NCBI GenBank assembly: GCA_947650285.1
Contig: CANTFL010000470.1
Coordinates: forward strand, 460,504-524,503
From: Hyaloperonospora brassicae
Lineage: Eukaryota > Oomycota > Peronosporomycetes > Peronosporales > Peronosporaceae
Reading direction: 5' to 3'
DNA: 64,000 nt
Position 1 is the stretch's first letter, and every line of letters starts with the position of its first letter. Below, one piece after another: positions 11,310 to 21,314 of this stretch. The notes under the pieces are model-generated. The model did not search any database, was not told where the DNA came from, and saw nothing but the letters and a program-made list of their open reading frames with translations. Both the position numbers and the translations under genes were made by a program.

Positions 11310-11423
11310 ATGATGTTATGGCTGCTGCTGCCACTGGTGCTTGCTCCCCACGTTCGGCTGCCAAGCGACTTTGCCTCGCCGCTTTTGGACGTCACAGCAG
11401 CTGACGGCAAGTGGATGACCTAG
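11310..11423 (+). CDS. Very short ORF with a signal-peptide-like start
   Basis: A 37-codon ORF beginning MMLWLLLPLVLAPHVRLPSD and ending at the TAG at 11421-11423. The first 13 residues look like the hydrophobic core of a signal peptide. It may be a chance ORF, a remnant of a secreted-protein gene, or a first exon. Nothing else supports it. Confidence 0.15.
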   Translation: MMLWLLLPLVLAPHVRLPSDFASPLLDVTAADGKWMT

Positions 11424-13340
11424 CAAAGGGACTGTGAATAGGTAACGATGTGATGTTGACGGCGAAGATGTCGCAGATAGTCACGTCTGAATCGCTCGAC
11501 GCCAGATCGAGCACTTTTACTATGGTGTGTAGTGAGGACTGACGTTTGACGCCTTTGGTGACAGCAGTGCGTTTTCTCACCGATTCGTAAAGTCGCTGAA
11601 GGAGGCGCTGATGGAGGCGGAGACGAGGAGCTCCTTGCGGGCGAGTACGCCGCGAGTATAGCTATTGATCATATTGACATGGGATACCGAAAGGCGTGCC
11701 AATGCTGTGTCAAACAGGCCAAAGTGGGAGCGAAAGGGTATTCTTCTTTGTTTGAAGACATACGGTGCGATATCTTGAGTTCAAATGGTTGCACGAGCAC
11801 GTAAGCTGGAATTGTTGTGATTTTTCTGTTTGTGACAGAGTAGCGGGCGTCATAAGCTCTTCGTTTGGAATTCACGCGTGGCCAGTAAGCATGTGACGCA
11901 AGTGATCACACAGTGTAGTGTGGCAAGAACGTATGGAACGTGGGGAGGTGGCTGTACGTGCGCTGTAATATTATTGCCTGATTGATATTCATAAATGCAC
12001 AGAGCAGATGAAAAGCGGGTTGTCGAAGTAGGCGTAGCCTATGTGCGTCATTACGAGCTTGGATCGGAGCACAACCTCCAATTGATCCCGACTGAGTGAC
12101 ATGCCAAACACCAGTCGATTCGATAGTGCTATATTTCAAGGTGTGCTGTCGTCCTTCATTTGTACCGATGTTCTTCCATAAGTTTGGTAATGTCATAAAA
12201 TGCGTAGTGTCAACGGCAAGTTAGGGTGCATCGTCTATCTCATGTCGTGCTTCTGACGCGGACTTCATCGAGATCCCGCTATAAAGCCTGCGTGTATAAC
12301 TTTCGCTGATCCAAGAAGCTCATGCATCGTACCGAGTGTACTAAATACTACGGTGAGGTTTGGTATCCAGAAGATAGCATGCACACCAGTACATTTTCTT
12401 CTAGCTGGAACGCTGCACAAAATGCAATAGTGCCCATGCTGATTGAGGCTAAGACGTCTTTCACTTCCAATAAAGGGGTTGGCATGTACCAAACTTCTTG
12501 TTGTAGACTGAAGGTCGAGGAAATTATCTTTCGGCCCATAGCTTTTTCATATGATCTACCCACGAGGTCCAAGTCATTCTACTACAGTAGCTCGCCGTTG
12601 CCGTCTTCGTGCACCCACGAGTAGCATTGCACGACATCTTCCAAATCTTTTTCGGAAGAGACACCGTAGCCCGCCACGAGTCCTTCGACTTAGTAGCTAC
12701 GGTCGACCCTACCTGGCGGTGACACTATCACGCCATGTACACTGCATTTGTAGCAAGTGCACCGCAGTAAAATGCAAAAGCAATACCTCTCTTTTTTGCT
12801 GCGTCTAAGAGCAGCAATAACGTGACAGGCGAATACGGTCGTTCGAAATATTTAAGTGCATTGCGTCAAGTTCAAACCCCGTCAGCATATGTTGGGCAAC
12901 GGACACAAATGGCTGTGGCGACATAATTTCGAACGATAATGTCAGCAGCAAGATCCATCTGGTCAGCAGCTCTACTTTCAGTTGCTTCAATCCACCATCT
13001 TGCATGACTACTACCAAACCCTGCGGGCACAAACTGGTGGCAAAGCGAAGTGAACACACGCAAGTTGACCGTTCTTCAAGCACCGACCTTTTTGACGAAT
13101 TGATGCCGGTCAAAGTTTCCATGTAACTAAACGAAGGTCCTGCGAGATAAAGTGTAACACACGAGCCCACTTGTACTCATTCGGGAACCCTGACACCAGC
13201 GCGTAAGACCTCTTGAAGAAGCGGGACCCGCGTCACCGCATAGCTGGGGCTATAGGGACTAGCTAGCACCTGGAAAATCTGGCCGTAACTCCTGTTGCGC
13301 AGAACGATACCCAGGACCAGAAATAGATTGTTGTCTCTCC
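11424..13340. other. Intergenic, decayed, nothing firmly recognised
   Basis: Short minus-strand frames at 12265-12572 and 12805-13170 look protein-like but match no family I can name. The last five bases (13341-13345, CTAAG) are the left target duplication of element 3. Confidence 0.4.
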
Positions 13341-13345
13341 CTAAG

Positions 13346-13736
13346 TGTAACGGAACACACCCTTGCGTAACTTAACGCAAGGGATTTGGGTGCCCCGACG
13401 GACGTACACGTGGCAAGCGAGGAAGCGTAGGTAGGGTAAAAGTAGAACTGTTATATTAATAAATTAAGTCTTTAAACTACTGTCTCTTCGTTTGACTTAA
13501 TCCAATTATACTAATATAACTGCATGTATGGTGACGTCTCGTCACCACTCATTGCGCGCGTCTTGCGGCGATTGGTGGGTTGATATCATCACGATATCAA
13601 CCAATGAACAGACCCTTTGGTCGACCCTTCAATATCACCACTTTGGTGATATTGTTTTAAAGAATATCCATCTTTATATTCTTTATTGTCACTTTCCTTA
13701 AAATGACAATTTCATGTAACGGGCTGCCCCGTTACA
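13346..13736 (-). repeat. 3' LTR of element 3
   Basis: 391 bp. It starts TGTAACGG and ends CCGTTACA, the last 22 bases (13715-13736) forming TGTAACGGG-ctgc-CCCGTTACA. Other inverted repeats lie at 13362-13381, 13531-13545, 13571-13605, 13631-13653 and 13661-13682. Confidence 0.95.
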
Positions 13737-13737
13737 T

Positions 13738-13749
13738 CACCCCCCTTAA
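13738..13749 (-). other. Polypurine tract of element 3
   Basis: On the minus strand TTAAGGGGGGTG lies one base before the start of the 3' LTR, the usual place for plus-strand DNA priming. Confidence 0.6.
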
Positions 13750-13836
13750 CTGATATTCACCGTGTGACTATCGAAAACATGGAGGCCACCCGTTGGCCAC
13801 CATTGGGACAGGGAGCACTTGTTGGGTCCGTTCCAT

Positions 13837-13845
13837 TCACTTTCC
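13837..13845 (+). promoter_or_regulatory. Possible initiator for the antisense ORF
   Basis: TCACTTTCC fits the oomycete initiator pattern YCAYTYY and lies 22-30 bases before the ATG at 13867, a normal distance for short oomycete leaders. The motif is short, so chance is possible. Confidence 0.3.
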
Positions 13846-13866
13846 GCTTGACCTCGCATAGTTAAC

Positions 13867-15456
13867 ATGTCTATGCGAGGTGACTCAAGACCCACACAGC
13901 CTGGTGCTGTGCAAGCCTCTGCGGCAGACGCTTCGTCGTCTGCCGCCCCTTCTTCGCCTGCAGCAACAGGTGCTGCAGGTGCACGCGGTATCACACCGCG
14001 TGCGCACGATGACCCTGATGTAGAGGTCATCTACTCTGGCGAGTCAGACGTGTCTGACTCGGGCAATGCTCCAGAGGCGTCTCGCTCACCGGCGACGCCT
14101 CAGTATTCGCCAAGACCACTGCCGAACGAACGGACTCGTGATTTGCATCACAGTCTGTTCGGCAGTGATGATGATGATGATCAGGGTGGTGAGTTCTATT
14201 CTTCACCACCGCCGGCTCGTGCGTCTTCGCACGAGCGTGATGACGATGGCGCGAGCCGTGGTACCGACAAGGGTACCACTGTGAAGCGTGATGAGTTGAA
14301 GCCGTGGCGTTTGCCCGAACAACTCATCAATAGCCTGTCTCACGAGACAGGCCAACACCATCGAATACCCTTATTCGATGCAACCGAGCTTCACGGCTTG
14401 AGTTCCAGCGCGAAGAACTTTCGCGCTCAAGAAGAATTTTATCTCGATGTCTTTCTTAGACATCGATGGTACAATAGCAACCAAAAGCGTGACAAAACAT
14501 CGCTTTTGGCTGCGTGGAACGCGTTCGTCCAAAACGTAAAGAATTTTGGACGAGAAGGGTGGCTCAAGAAACTTGAGGCAACACGCCTCAGGTTCGAACG
14601 GCGAACGCCAACCGGTGCTAGGTACCGGTTGCATTGTTTATCGAGTGAGGCAGGCATTCCTTGCCTCACATGGGGAGACCCTTGTGCGAGTTGTGTTGAC
14701 AACTCGCAGCGTTCACATAGGGATGTGTACTCCCTAAATTCGCCCTGGGGAAGGGCACATCTCTCGGACGAGATGCGTGACGCGATTGCAAACTTGCAAT
14801 CCGTCTACAAGCGCCTAGGGCGCGTGTTTACCGATGGGCCACAGTACTCATCGGATGGGTCTCGTCATACTGGCGGACGAGACCTTCAACATCCATTAAC
14901 AGCTGAGAGCGGGGCTCCCAGCTGTTCCAAGAGGGTGGATACCCCCGCCACTGGACGAGGTAGCTCGTCCTTGATCCTGAATCGTCACGGTGATTCAAGA
15001 TACGCTCCACTAGAAAGCATTGATCACCGTGAGCATCCACCAAAGGATGTGGTGGAGGAGGAAAGACCTCCTCCAGATGATTCTGTTCACCATCTCGACC
15101 CTTACGAGATGGATCGCGCAATCGATGAATTGCGCGATGACTTGAAGCACGAGCGCGATCGGCGCTACGCTTTGACCGATACCGTGCGGAAGAACCGCAA
15201 GGGTCACGAGGCTGATCGGGCGAGGGATCGCGCCTATTATGCCACGGCGCAGCTTCAGGTCGAGGGGGATGTCCGCTCCCTATTCGGCGAGCTGGCGACA
15301 GCTCGCGGGGAGATATCTCAGTTGAGTTCCGAGGTATCATATCTGCGCGACCAGACGGATCGTCTGGAGCGCGAACGCAAGAACTTGATGGATGTTCTTG
15401 AACTTGGGGGCTATCTTCATAGGAAGAAGAAGGCTCGTACTGACAGTACGACCTAA
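13867..15456 (+). CDS. Antisense ORF of element 3, 529 codons, intact, unknown function
   Basis: It runs on the strand opposite to gag-pol, between the 3' LTR and pol, and overlaps the pol C-terminus by 629 bp. The start is the ATG at 13867 (a second ATG follows two codons later); the stop is at 15454-15456. Residues 1-110 are rich in Ser, Ala, Pro and acidic residues, with SDVSDSG and a DDDDD run (residues about 100-104). Residues about 140-310 look folded, with several Trp and Cys. Residues about 412-518 are strongly charged with heptad-like spacing, suggesting a coiled coil. The end, RKKKARTD, is basic and nuclear-signal-like. No family is recognised. A fragment of another copy lies at 49290-50040 and an analogous ORF in element 2. 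Other gypsy elements are known to carry extra ORFs antisense to pol, but I do not know one like this. Confidence 0.6.
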   Translation: MSMRGDSRPTQPGAVQASAADASSSAAPSSPAATGAAGARGITPRAHDDPDVEVIYSGESDVSDSGNAPEASRSPATPQYSPRPLPNERTRDLHHSLFGSDDDDDQGGEFYSSPPPARASSHERDDDGASRGTDKGTTVKRDELKPWRLPEQLINSLSHETGQHHRIPLFDATELHGLSSSAKNFRAQEEFYLDVFLRHRWYNSNQKRDKTSLLAAWNAFVQNVKNFGREGWLKKLEATRLRFERRTPTGARYRLHCLSSEAGIPCLTWGDPCASCVDNSQRSHRDVYSLNSPWGRAHLSDEMRDAIANLQSVYKRLGRVFTDGPQYSSDGSRHTGGRDLQHPLTAESGAPSCSKRVDTPATGRGSSSLILNRHGDSRYAPLESIDHREHPPKDVVEEERPPPDDSVHHLDPYEMDRAIDELRDDLKHERDRRYALTDTVRKNRKGHEADRARDRAYYATAQLQVEGDVRSLFGELATARGEISQLSSEVSYLRDQTDRLERERKNLMDVLELGGYLHRKKKARTDSTT

Positions 15457-15805
15457 GCCTCCCCACGTAAAACGTAGGATGCGTGCGCATCCTACGTGGC
15501 AATTCGAGTGTGTATGCATTGCCCTTGCGATGCAACACTCGAAATGGCCCAATGTACTTCGGCAGTAGTTTGCTACTGCCGACACTAGTGACTGCATGTC
15601 CAGGTAGGTTTACCGTTGACAGTAGTACTAGGTCGTTAACCTTAAATGAAAGAATATTTGCTCTTCCATTCTTGTCTGCGTTCCGTTTCTGACGGTCCAC
15701 CGCATTTGCTATGGAGTCCTGAACGAAACGGACTACCGCTTCTCGAGTCAGCAGGAAGTTCTCTGCTGACTCTTTGTTTTGTCTGGCAGTGCGCTTCGTG
15801 CGCAC
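14828..15805 (-). pseudogene. Integrase C-terminus and chromodomain of element 3
   Basis: The final 325 codons of pol, open in one frame. They contain the DNA-binding segment KYIGPFRVLHRKGNAYTLEL, a long low-complexity proline/arginine/serine linker, and a chromodomain (FLVERILNHRDD, SYLVQWRGYP, NSWEP). Chromodomains of this type steer integration towards modified histones in chromovirus elements. The proline/arginine/serine linker and the chromodomain are exactly the region overlapped on the other strand by the antisense ORF (14828-15456), so its unusual composition may result from that overlap. Confidence 0.85.
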
Positions 15806-18800
15806 TGCTAAGAGATTGCTCTCTTCTTCAGCGAGGTTGTCTTCTTCCTCGCTGAAATAATCGTTGGCGATGCTGAATATACCAGCATCGTCATCATCAT
15901 CCGAATCAATAATAGCGTCTTCGCTATTATTGAGATGATCTTCTTCATCGATGTCGACTTGATCGACATCGGCATCATACGTGACGACGTTTGCGTCGAC
16001 AAGTGATGAGCAATAGTCAAAACGGTTTTTGCTCGAGCGAGTCCCTCCCCCTTATCCAAGAGTTGCACTCTATAAGGGTGGGCACTCGTGGATGGCGTAG
16101 GCCATTCACGTAAAACGGTGTGTGCTGTGTTGAAGCATGCACCGAATTATTGATGGCGAATTCCACCATGGGTAGGAATTCGCCCCAACTCGGAAACGAG
16201 TGGACATATCCTCAAAGAATCTCTTCGAGGACACGGTTCGCACGTTCCGTCTGACCATCTGTTTCTGGATGGTCAGAAGTGGACATCTTCAATCGTGGCT
16301 GAGAGTACGGAACACGGTTTGCCAAAATTCCGCCGTGAACCGAGGGTCACGGTCGGATACGAGTTCACGGGGTAACCCGTGGAGTCTAAAGACCGTGTCT
16401 AGAAAGACACGAGCACAACCTTGAGCCTTGATTGACTCAGGGACAGCAGCAAGATGGACCATCTTGCTGAATCGGTCTACAAACACAAGAATACCATTAT
16501 TCTTGTGAGCGTCTTCGGGTTTCCCGAAGACGAAGTCCATTGAAACGGACTGCCAGCACTCTGTCGGAACAGGCAGAGGCTGCAATGGCGCACGGGATGA
16601 GGGACTAGGCTTCGCCCGTTGACAAACCTCGCAAGCACGTATGTACTTGCGGACAAACTGATACTGGCGTGGCCAGTAAAAGTCACGACTTACCGTGAGG
16701 TAAGTCTTTTCCCTTCCACGATGGCCGCTTGTTGGGGCATCGTGACACTTGTACATGACGCGCAACCGCAAATCATGATGAGCGGGTACGACGACACGAG
16801 GCGTGTCGTCGGCAACAGCTGTATAGTACAGCAATCCGTTGCGTGTACTATACCGATCCGATGAGGATCGGTGCAAAGCCGGTAAATCCCTCATGGATTT
16901 ACTGGATGGATTCACCAGATGATCCATCAATCGCAGAAGATCCTTATCTTCCGCGTATTGCTTTCGTACGTCGTAAAGCAAACTTGACGACGGGACACTG
17001 ACTGACAGTGTCGCAACAGTGGGCTTATCCTCACTGTTGGATTGTGCGTCCGGCTCGAAATCGGGCCGGCGCGAAAGAGCATCCGCGACGACATTGAGTC
17101 GTCCAGGTTTTTTACTCCACGGAGAAGTTATACTCCGCGAAGAAAGACATCCACCTCGCCATTCTTTGCGAGAGGTGTGGGCTGTTTACGGCCGTGCGTA
17201 ATGACGCATGGTCCGTGTAGACAACAAACGGTCTATCTCCCAAGAGATAGACGCGAAACTTAGCCAGTGCGTATTTCATGGCAAGGAGTTCCTTGTCATG
17301 CACTGGGTAATTACGCTCAGCTGCTTGCAGCTGACGCGACTGATAACAGATGACGCGCTCCGCGCCATCTGCATCGAACTGCATTAACGCACAGCCGATT
17401 GCGAAATCGCTGGAGTCACAGACCACATGAAATGGTCTGTCCTGATCTGCATTCGCCAAGATAGGCGATTGCATCAAGCTCCGCTTGATACCTTCAAAGG
17501 AACGCTGGCACTCAGCGTTCCATGACCACTTGACATTTTTCTTGAGCAAGCAAGAAAGATGAACAGTCATCTCGGCGTAGTTGCGCGAGTACTTGTGCAA
17601 GTACGCCGCAAGACCAAGGAACTTCCTTAGTACCTTGACATCGACTGGCACTGGCCAGTCGGTGATCGCCTTGATCTTTTCGGGATCAGGGCGTACGCCG
17701 TGTTTACCCACGATGCACCCAAGAAGTGGTATTTCGCTAGCCGCGAATATACACTTCTTGAGGTTTGCGTACAACTTATGCTTGCGCATAAGTTGAAGAA
17801 CCTGACGAACGTGAGTTCTGTGAACTTCAACGTCCGTCTTTCCGTCCATAGCCCGGATATGGACGAACACATCGTCGAAGTAACTCGGTGCGAAGTCTCG
17901 CACCGGTCTCAACAGATTTGTTACACATCTGTTGAATGTTGCAGGGGCATTACTCAGCCCCTGTGGCATCACTAGCCACTCCCACAGCATCCCGCTGGGG
18001 GTACTCACTGCCGTGAACGGGACGTCCCGTTCACGCATCAGGATCTGATAGAATCCATCCATCAGATCCATGGACGAAAAGATGGTGCTCTTTGACATAC
18101 CATCTATGATTACGTCCTTCCTCGGTATCGGCGTCTGAGCCGGTACCGTTGCAGCATTCAACTTGTTGAATGCGTGCACTATCCGCCACCCTCCTGTGGC
18201 CTTTCGCACACAGAAGGTCGGAGAGCTGTGAGGGGATGTTGATTCCCTCACATGGCCCGCTGCTAAGCGATCGGCAAAGAACTTGTCGATCGCTATCACT
18301 TGTTCACGAGGCAGTGGCCACTGCTTCATGACACAGTATTTCGAGCCCAGTTTGAGCTCGATCTCGTGTCGAGTGCCTTTGTCCTTAGGCAACTCGCAAG
18401 GTACGGATTCAGGGAACACATCCCTGAATTCGATCAAAACCCTATACAAAGGATTTGCCTGAAGTGACTCCCAGGATTGGGACGCGTATCGCTCAATCCG
18501 AGTCTTCTCATCGAGGACACTTTCGTCCATCGATGAGATGCTGAGAACCCGTTCGTTCTCAGCAAATACTGTTGCCGACCGAATGTCGGTCACATACTCG
18601 TCCTCTGTGACGAGTATGCAGATCTGCTTGACTTTGCCACTACGCAGATCACGCAAGAACCGTTTCGGTTCTAGTGTTGGCAACTGAGTTATCTCCGAAG
18701 TCATCTTCGGAGGCACAATCAGATCAAGCGTATAAGCTCCTACGCTTGATCCGTCATTAACCAAGACGTTCAACGTCTCGGTTTCTTCCTGGGAACTTGC

Positions 18801-19700
18801 TTCCATAGGTTGCTGAGGGCCTGATCCCTCAGCAAGCAACTCTTGAGGAACTCCTTCCTCAAGTACGTGGGGACTTTTTCCCTCGACGTATTCCGACTGT
18901 GGCTGTGCAACCACAGTCAGGAACCGATCCTCTACGGTCGACTCTCCAGTCGACCTAGGATTTTCATGTTGCCCCTTGGGGGCAACAGACTTCTTTCTTC
19001 TAAGATGCTGCCCGCTAGGCATGCATCCATGTCCCGGTCCACTCGACTTATTCGAGTGGTGGACCTTCGGCGCAGCCTGTACTTCTGTACAGCCGCCGGG
19101 AGCTTGCTCCACAGTGTAGTGATCAACTACACTGTGATCTTGTGCAGTCGTGCTAACGACCGTACCGAAAGTGAGGCCATCGCACTCACTCGCAGAACAC
19201 CCACACGCTTGTGAACGCTCCAAGATGTTCATCAGATGGCCATCTGATGAACAAGCAGCAGGCATCTTCACGGATCGATGCTGCCAGCTCACTCTTGGCT
19301 CGTACTTTCTGAGCCAAGGTAATCCCAGGATGACATCAAATTTGTCATCCAGATCCAGTACGATGAAGTCATCATCGTACTGTTCGCCCTCTAACGTGTA
19401 GCGGATTCCTACTACACGTTTCTCAACGGTTATCGATGCGCCTGTTGCAAGGCGCACCTTCATTCTCGTAAGGGGAATGTCGCGCTCAACGAACTTGAGC
19501 CTACGACCCTCTAGTGACTGGCGACGAACAAAGTTGTTCGACGCCCCACAGTCTACTAGGGCACGAAGCGACAAATCATTCGTCGCTTCCAACTTCAAGG
19601 TGATGGGCGAAACGTCATCACAGGTGCAGAGACACACAATGATTGTGTATCTGGAGCAACATTCATCAAGAGATTTGCAAATTCTCTTGAGGTTGCTGGA
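14828..19700 (-). pseudogene. pol: Pol polyprotein of element 3 (broken in at least three places)
   Basis: The first frame (about 19700-17112) holds the protease (LVDCGASNNF, near 19553), then a long linker. Reverse transcriptase follows, with PIPRKDV, MPQGLSNAPATFNR and the intact YFDD box at 17871-17882. RNase H comes next (VVCDSSDFAIG, DKELLAMKYAL, YTDHASL). At a run of six A's (17108-17113) one extra base shifts the frame. The second frame (to 16289) holds the integrase zinc-binding region (RACEVCQRAK) and the first two catalytic aspartates (FVDRFSKMVHLA, LVSDRDPRF). Another shift lies near 16295-16301, an in-frame TGA at 16212-16214 and a further frame change around 16020-16075. The last frame (to 14828) has an acidic stretch, the C-terminal KYIGPFRVL region and a chromodomain (YLVQWRGYPPSWNSWEP). 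No ATG opens the first frame. Sequencing error at the homopolymer cannot be excluded. Confidence 0.9.
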
Positions 19701-19726
19701 TCAGTAGGGCGCTCCGCCCCTACTGA
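19701..19726. other. Palindrome spanning the gag stop and the pol-frame boundary
   Basis: TCAGTAGGG and CCCTACTGA are the arms, separated by eight bases. On the minus strand the first arm met contains the gag TAG (19720-19722). The second contains the TGA (19701-19703) that closes the pol frame upstream. The two stops are therefore symmetrically placed in one stem. Confidence 0.75.
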
Positions 19727-20874
19727 CCCCGACCATTTTTTGATGGTCCGTCTCGCTGTTGCGGCTTCGCAACAGCGCTGGACCCACGCCCATTGCCCTT
19801 TCTGGCAAAAGGTCGTCCATTTCGCTCAGTACTGTTTGGTACTGGGCGTGGAGCACTACACTCGTATGCGTAGTGCCCTAACTTCTGACAGCGATTGCAC
19901 CTCTGCACTCGCTTGTTGTTTGTAGAGCGAGGTCTCTCGCTCTCAACATAGCAGAGGTCCATTGGTTCTGGACCTCCGATCTCTTGTCGTCTCGGTGGAC
20001 GATAAGAGTTTGAGCTAGCATGAGCCTGTCTCATGCTAAAGTCTTCCTGTTCCGCGGCTGATATCGCTTCTTCAAGCGTATTCAGCTCAAGGCGGAACAG
20101 GTGGCTCCTGACGGGCCCTTCTGCGAGCCCTTGCATGAACACCGTAATCAACGTGTGTTCATGTACTGGGTTGGCAGTTATACTACTCGCAAGGAGTCGT
20201 ATATGTTGTGCGTAAGCGTGCACATCACGCTTACCCTGCTTGAGTTTCAGGAGCTCTGAGCGAGCCCTAAACTCAGCACGTGGCGGCTCAAACGTTTGTC
20301 TGAGCCGGGACTTGAAGTCATCTAGCGACCTAAACACATTTGGGTCGCTACTCTCGAGTCCCAGGGACCAAGTTTTGGCACGCCCTACCAAGTGGGTCTG
20401 AGCAAATGTGAGTTTCATTTGCTCATCTTCGACGCGACAAACCCTTAGGGCTCTGTCGAGTTCGACAAACCATAGTAACAGGGAGTCCTCCGGGACTTCA
20501 CTGTACTTGGAGATGTCAACTTTCATGACTTCGGGACGACGCGCATGCGCCGTCCCGCCCACAGCAGCATGGAATTGCTGCTGTCTTAACAGCTCCGTCT
20601 GTTGAGCAGCGAGTTCTCTCAACTGCTCGGCCTGTTGAGAGCCTTGCTGGTGAAGCAAGGCTACTTTCTCCCTCTCGAGAGCAAGTTCATTCTGAATGAA
20701 CTTGGCGATAGCGGCATGTTGTTGGTCTTTGTCTAGAGACTCCGACATGGTGCTGACGACGAGTTCGCCTACGGTAGAACTCATTCGTTCTACCGCACCC
20801 CATTCGATGTCACTCAAATGGGTAAACCCTTCACGCGTGGCGTGAAAGGTGTCTTCTTCATCCAACATGAACAT
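19720..20874 (-). CDS. gag: Gag polyprotein of element 3 (intact)
   Basis: 384 residues from the ATG at 20874, 32 bases after the primer-binding site. Order: a helical N-terminus; a glutamine-rich coiled-coil-like stretch (residues about 60-105); a retrotransposon gag domain (about 120-290, with TFAQTHLVGRAKTWSLGLE and RQTFEPPRAEFRARSELLKL); and one CCHC zinc knuckle (CNRCQKLGHYAYEC, about 19856-19897). A basic glycine-rich tail follows. It would form the capsid and bind element RNA. It has no internal stop or frameshift, in contrast to pol. Its TAG stop lies in one arm of the palindrome 19701-19726, and the pol frame opens only after the other arm. Confidence 0.9.
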   Translation of the reverse strand: MFMLDEEDTFHATREGFTHLSDIEWGAVERMSSTVGELVVSTMSESLDKDQQHAAIAKFIQNELALEREKVALLHQQGSQQAEQLRELAAQQTELLRQQQFHAAVGGTAHARRPEVMKVDISKYSEVPEDSLLLWFVELDRALRVCRVEDEQMKLTFAQTHLVGRAKTWSLGLESSDPNVFRSLDDFKSRLRQTFEPPRAEFRARSELLKLKQGKRDVHAYAQHIRLLASSITANPVHEHTLITVFMQGLAEGPVRSHLFRLELNTLEEAISAAEQEDFSMRQAHASSNSYRPPRRQEIGGPEPMDLCYVESERPRSTNNKRVQRCNRCQKLGHYAYECSAPRPVPNSTERNGRPFARKGNGRGSSAVAKPQQRDGPSKNGRGQ

Positions 20875-20906
20875 GTTGGATGATGTGGTCCTTGGAAGGA
20901 CTACAA

Positions 20907-20916
20907 AGTGCTACCA
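20907..20916 (-). other. Primer-binding site of element 3
   Basis: TGGTAGCACT on the minus strand, two bases inside the 5' LTR. It is identical to the site in element 2, which belongs to a different LTR family. Confidence 0.65.
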
Positions 20917-20918
20917 GG

Positions 20919-21309
20919 TGTAACGGGGCACACCCTTGCGTAACTTAACGCAAGGGATTTGGGTGCCCCGACGGACGTACACGTGGCAAGCGAGGAAGCG
21001 TAGGTAGGGTAAAAGTAGAACTGTTATATTAATAAATTAAGTCTTTAAACTACTGTCTCTTCGTTTGACTTAATTCAATTATACTAATATAACTGCATGT
21101 ATGGTGACGTCTCGTCACCACTCATTGCGCGCGTCTTGCGGCGATTGGTGGGTTGATATCATCACGATATCAACCAATGAACAGACCCTTTGGTCGACCC
21201 TTCAATATCACCACTTTGGTGATATTGTTTTAAAGAATATCCATCTTTATATTCTTTATTGTCACTTTCCTTAAAGTGACAATTTCATGTAACGGGCTGC
21301 CCCGTTACA
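20919..21309 (-). repeat. 5' LTR of element 3
   Basis: 391 bp, differing from the other LTR at four sites (GG versus AA near the start, T versus C, G versus A), all transitions. The inverted repeat GTCACTTT-cctt-AAAGTGAC at 21261-21280 is perfect here. In the other LTR one base differs, leaving a G-U pair in the sense transcript. Confidence 0.95.
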
Positions 21310-21314
21310 CTAAG

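Larger units (their letters stand above)
13346..21309 (-). mobile_element. Ty3/gypsy element 3, nearly complete, minus strand
   Basis: Two 391-bp direct LTRs (13346-13736 and 20919-21309) differ at four positions, all transitions. They are flanked by the perfect 5-bp duplication CTAAG (13341-13345 and 21310-21314). Reading the minus strand from 21309 downward: 5' LTR, primer-binding site, intact gag, protease, reverse transcriptase, RNase H, integrase, chromodomain, polypurine tract, 3' LTR. A 529-codon ORF runs on the opposite strand between pol and the 3' LTR. pol has at least three breaks. The LTR difference of about 1 percent points to a recent insertion. Short inverted repeats occur throughout. 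Confidence 0.95.

Noticed and set aside
12265..12572. Possible C-terminus of a transposase (HGHYCILCSVPARRKC)
   Set aside because: Only two cysteines with suitable spacing in a short frame, and no upstream catalytic region.
17102..17120. AAAAAAC as a programmed -1 frameshift heptamer in element 3 pol
   Set aside because: The incoming frame meets TAA within the run, so the heptamer is out of phase. An extra A is simpler.
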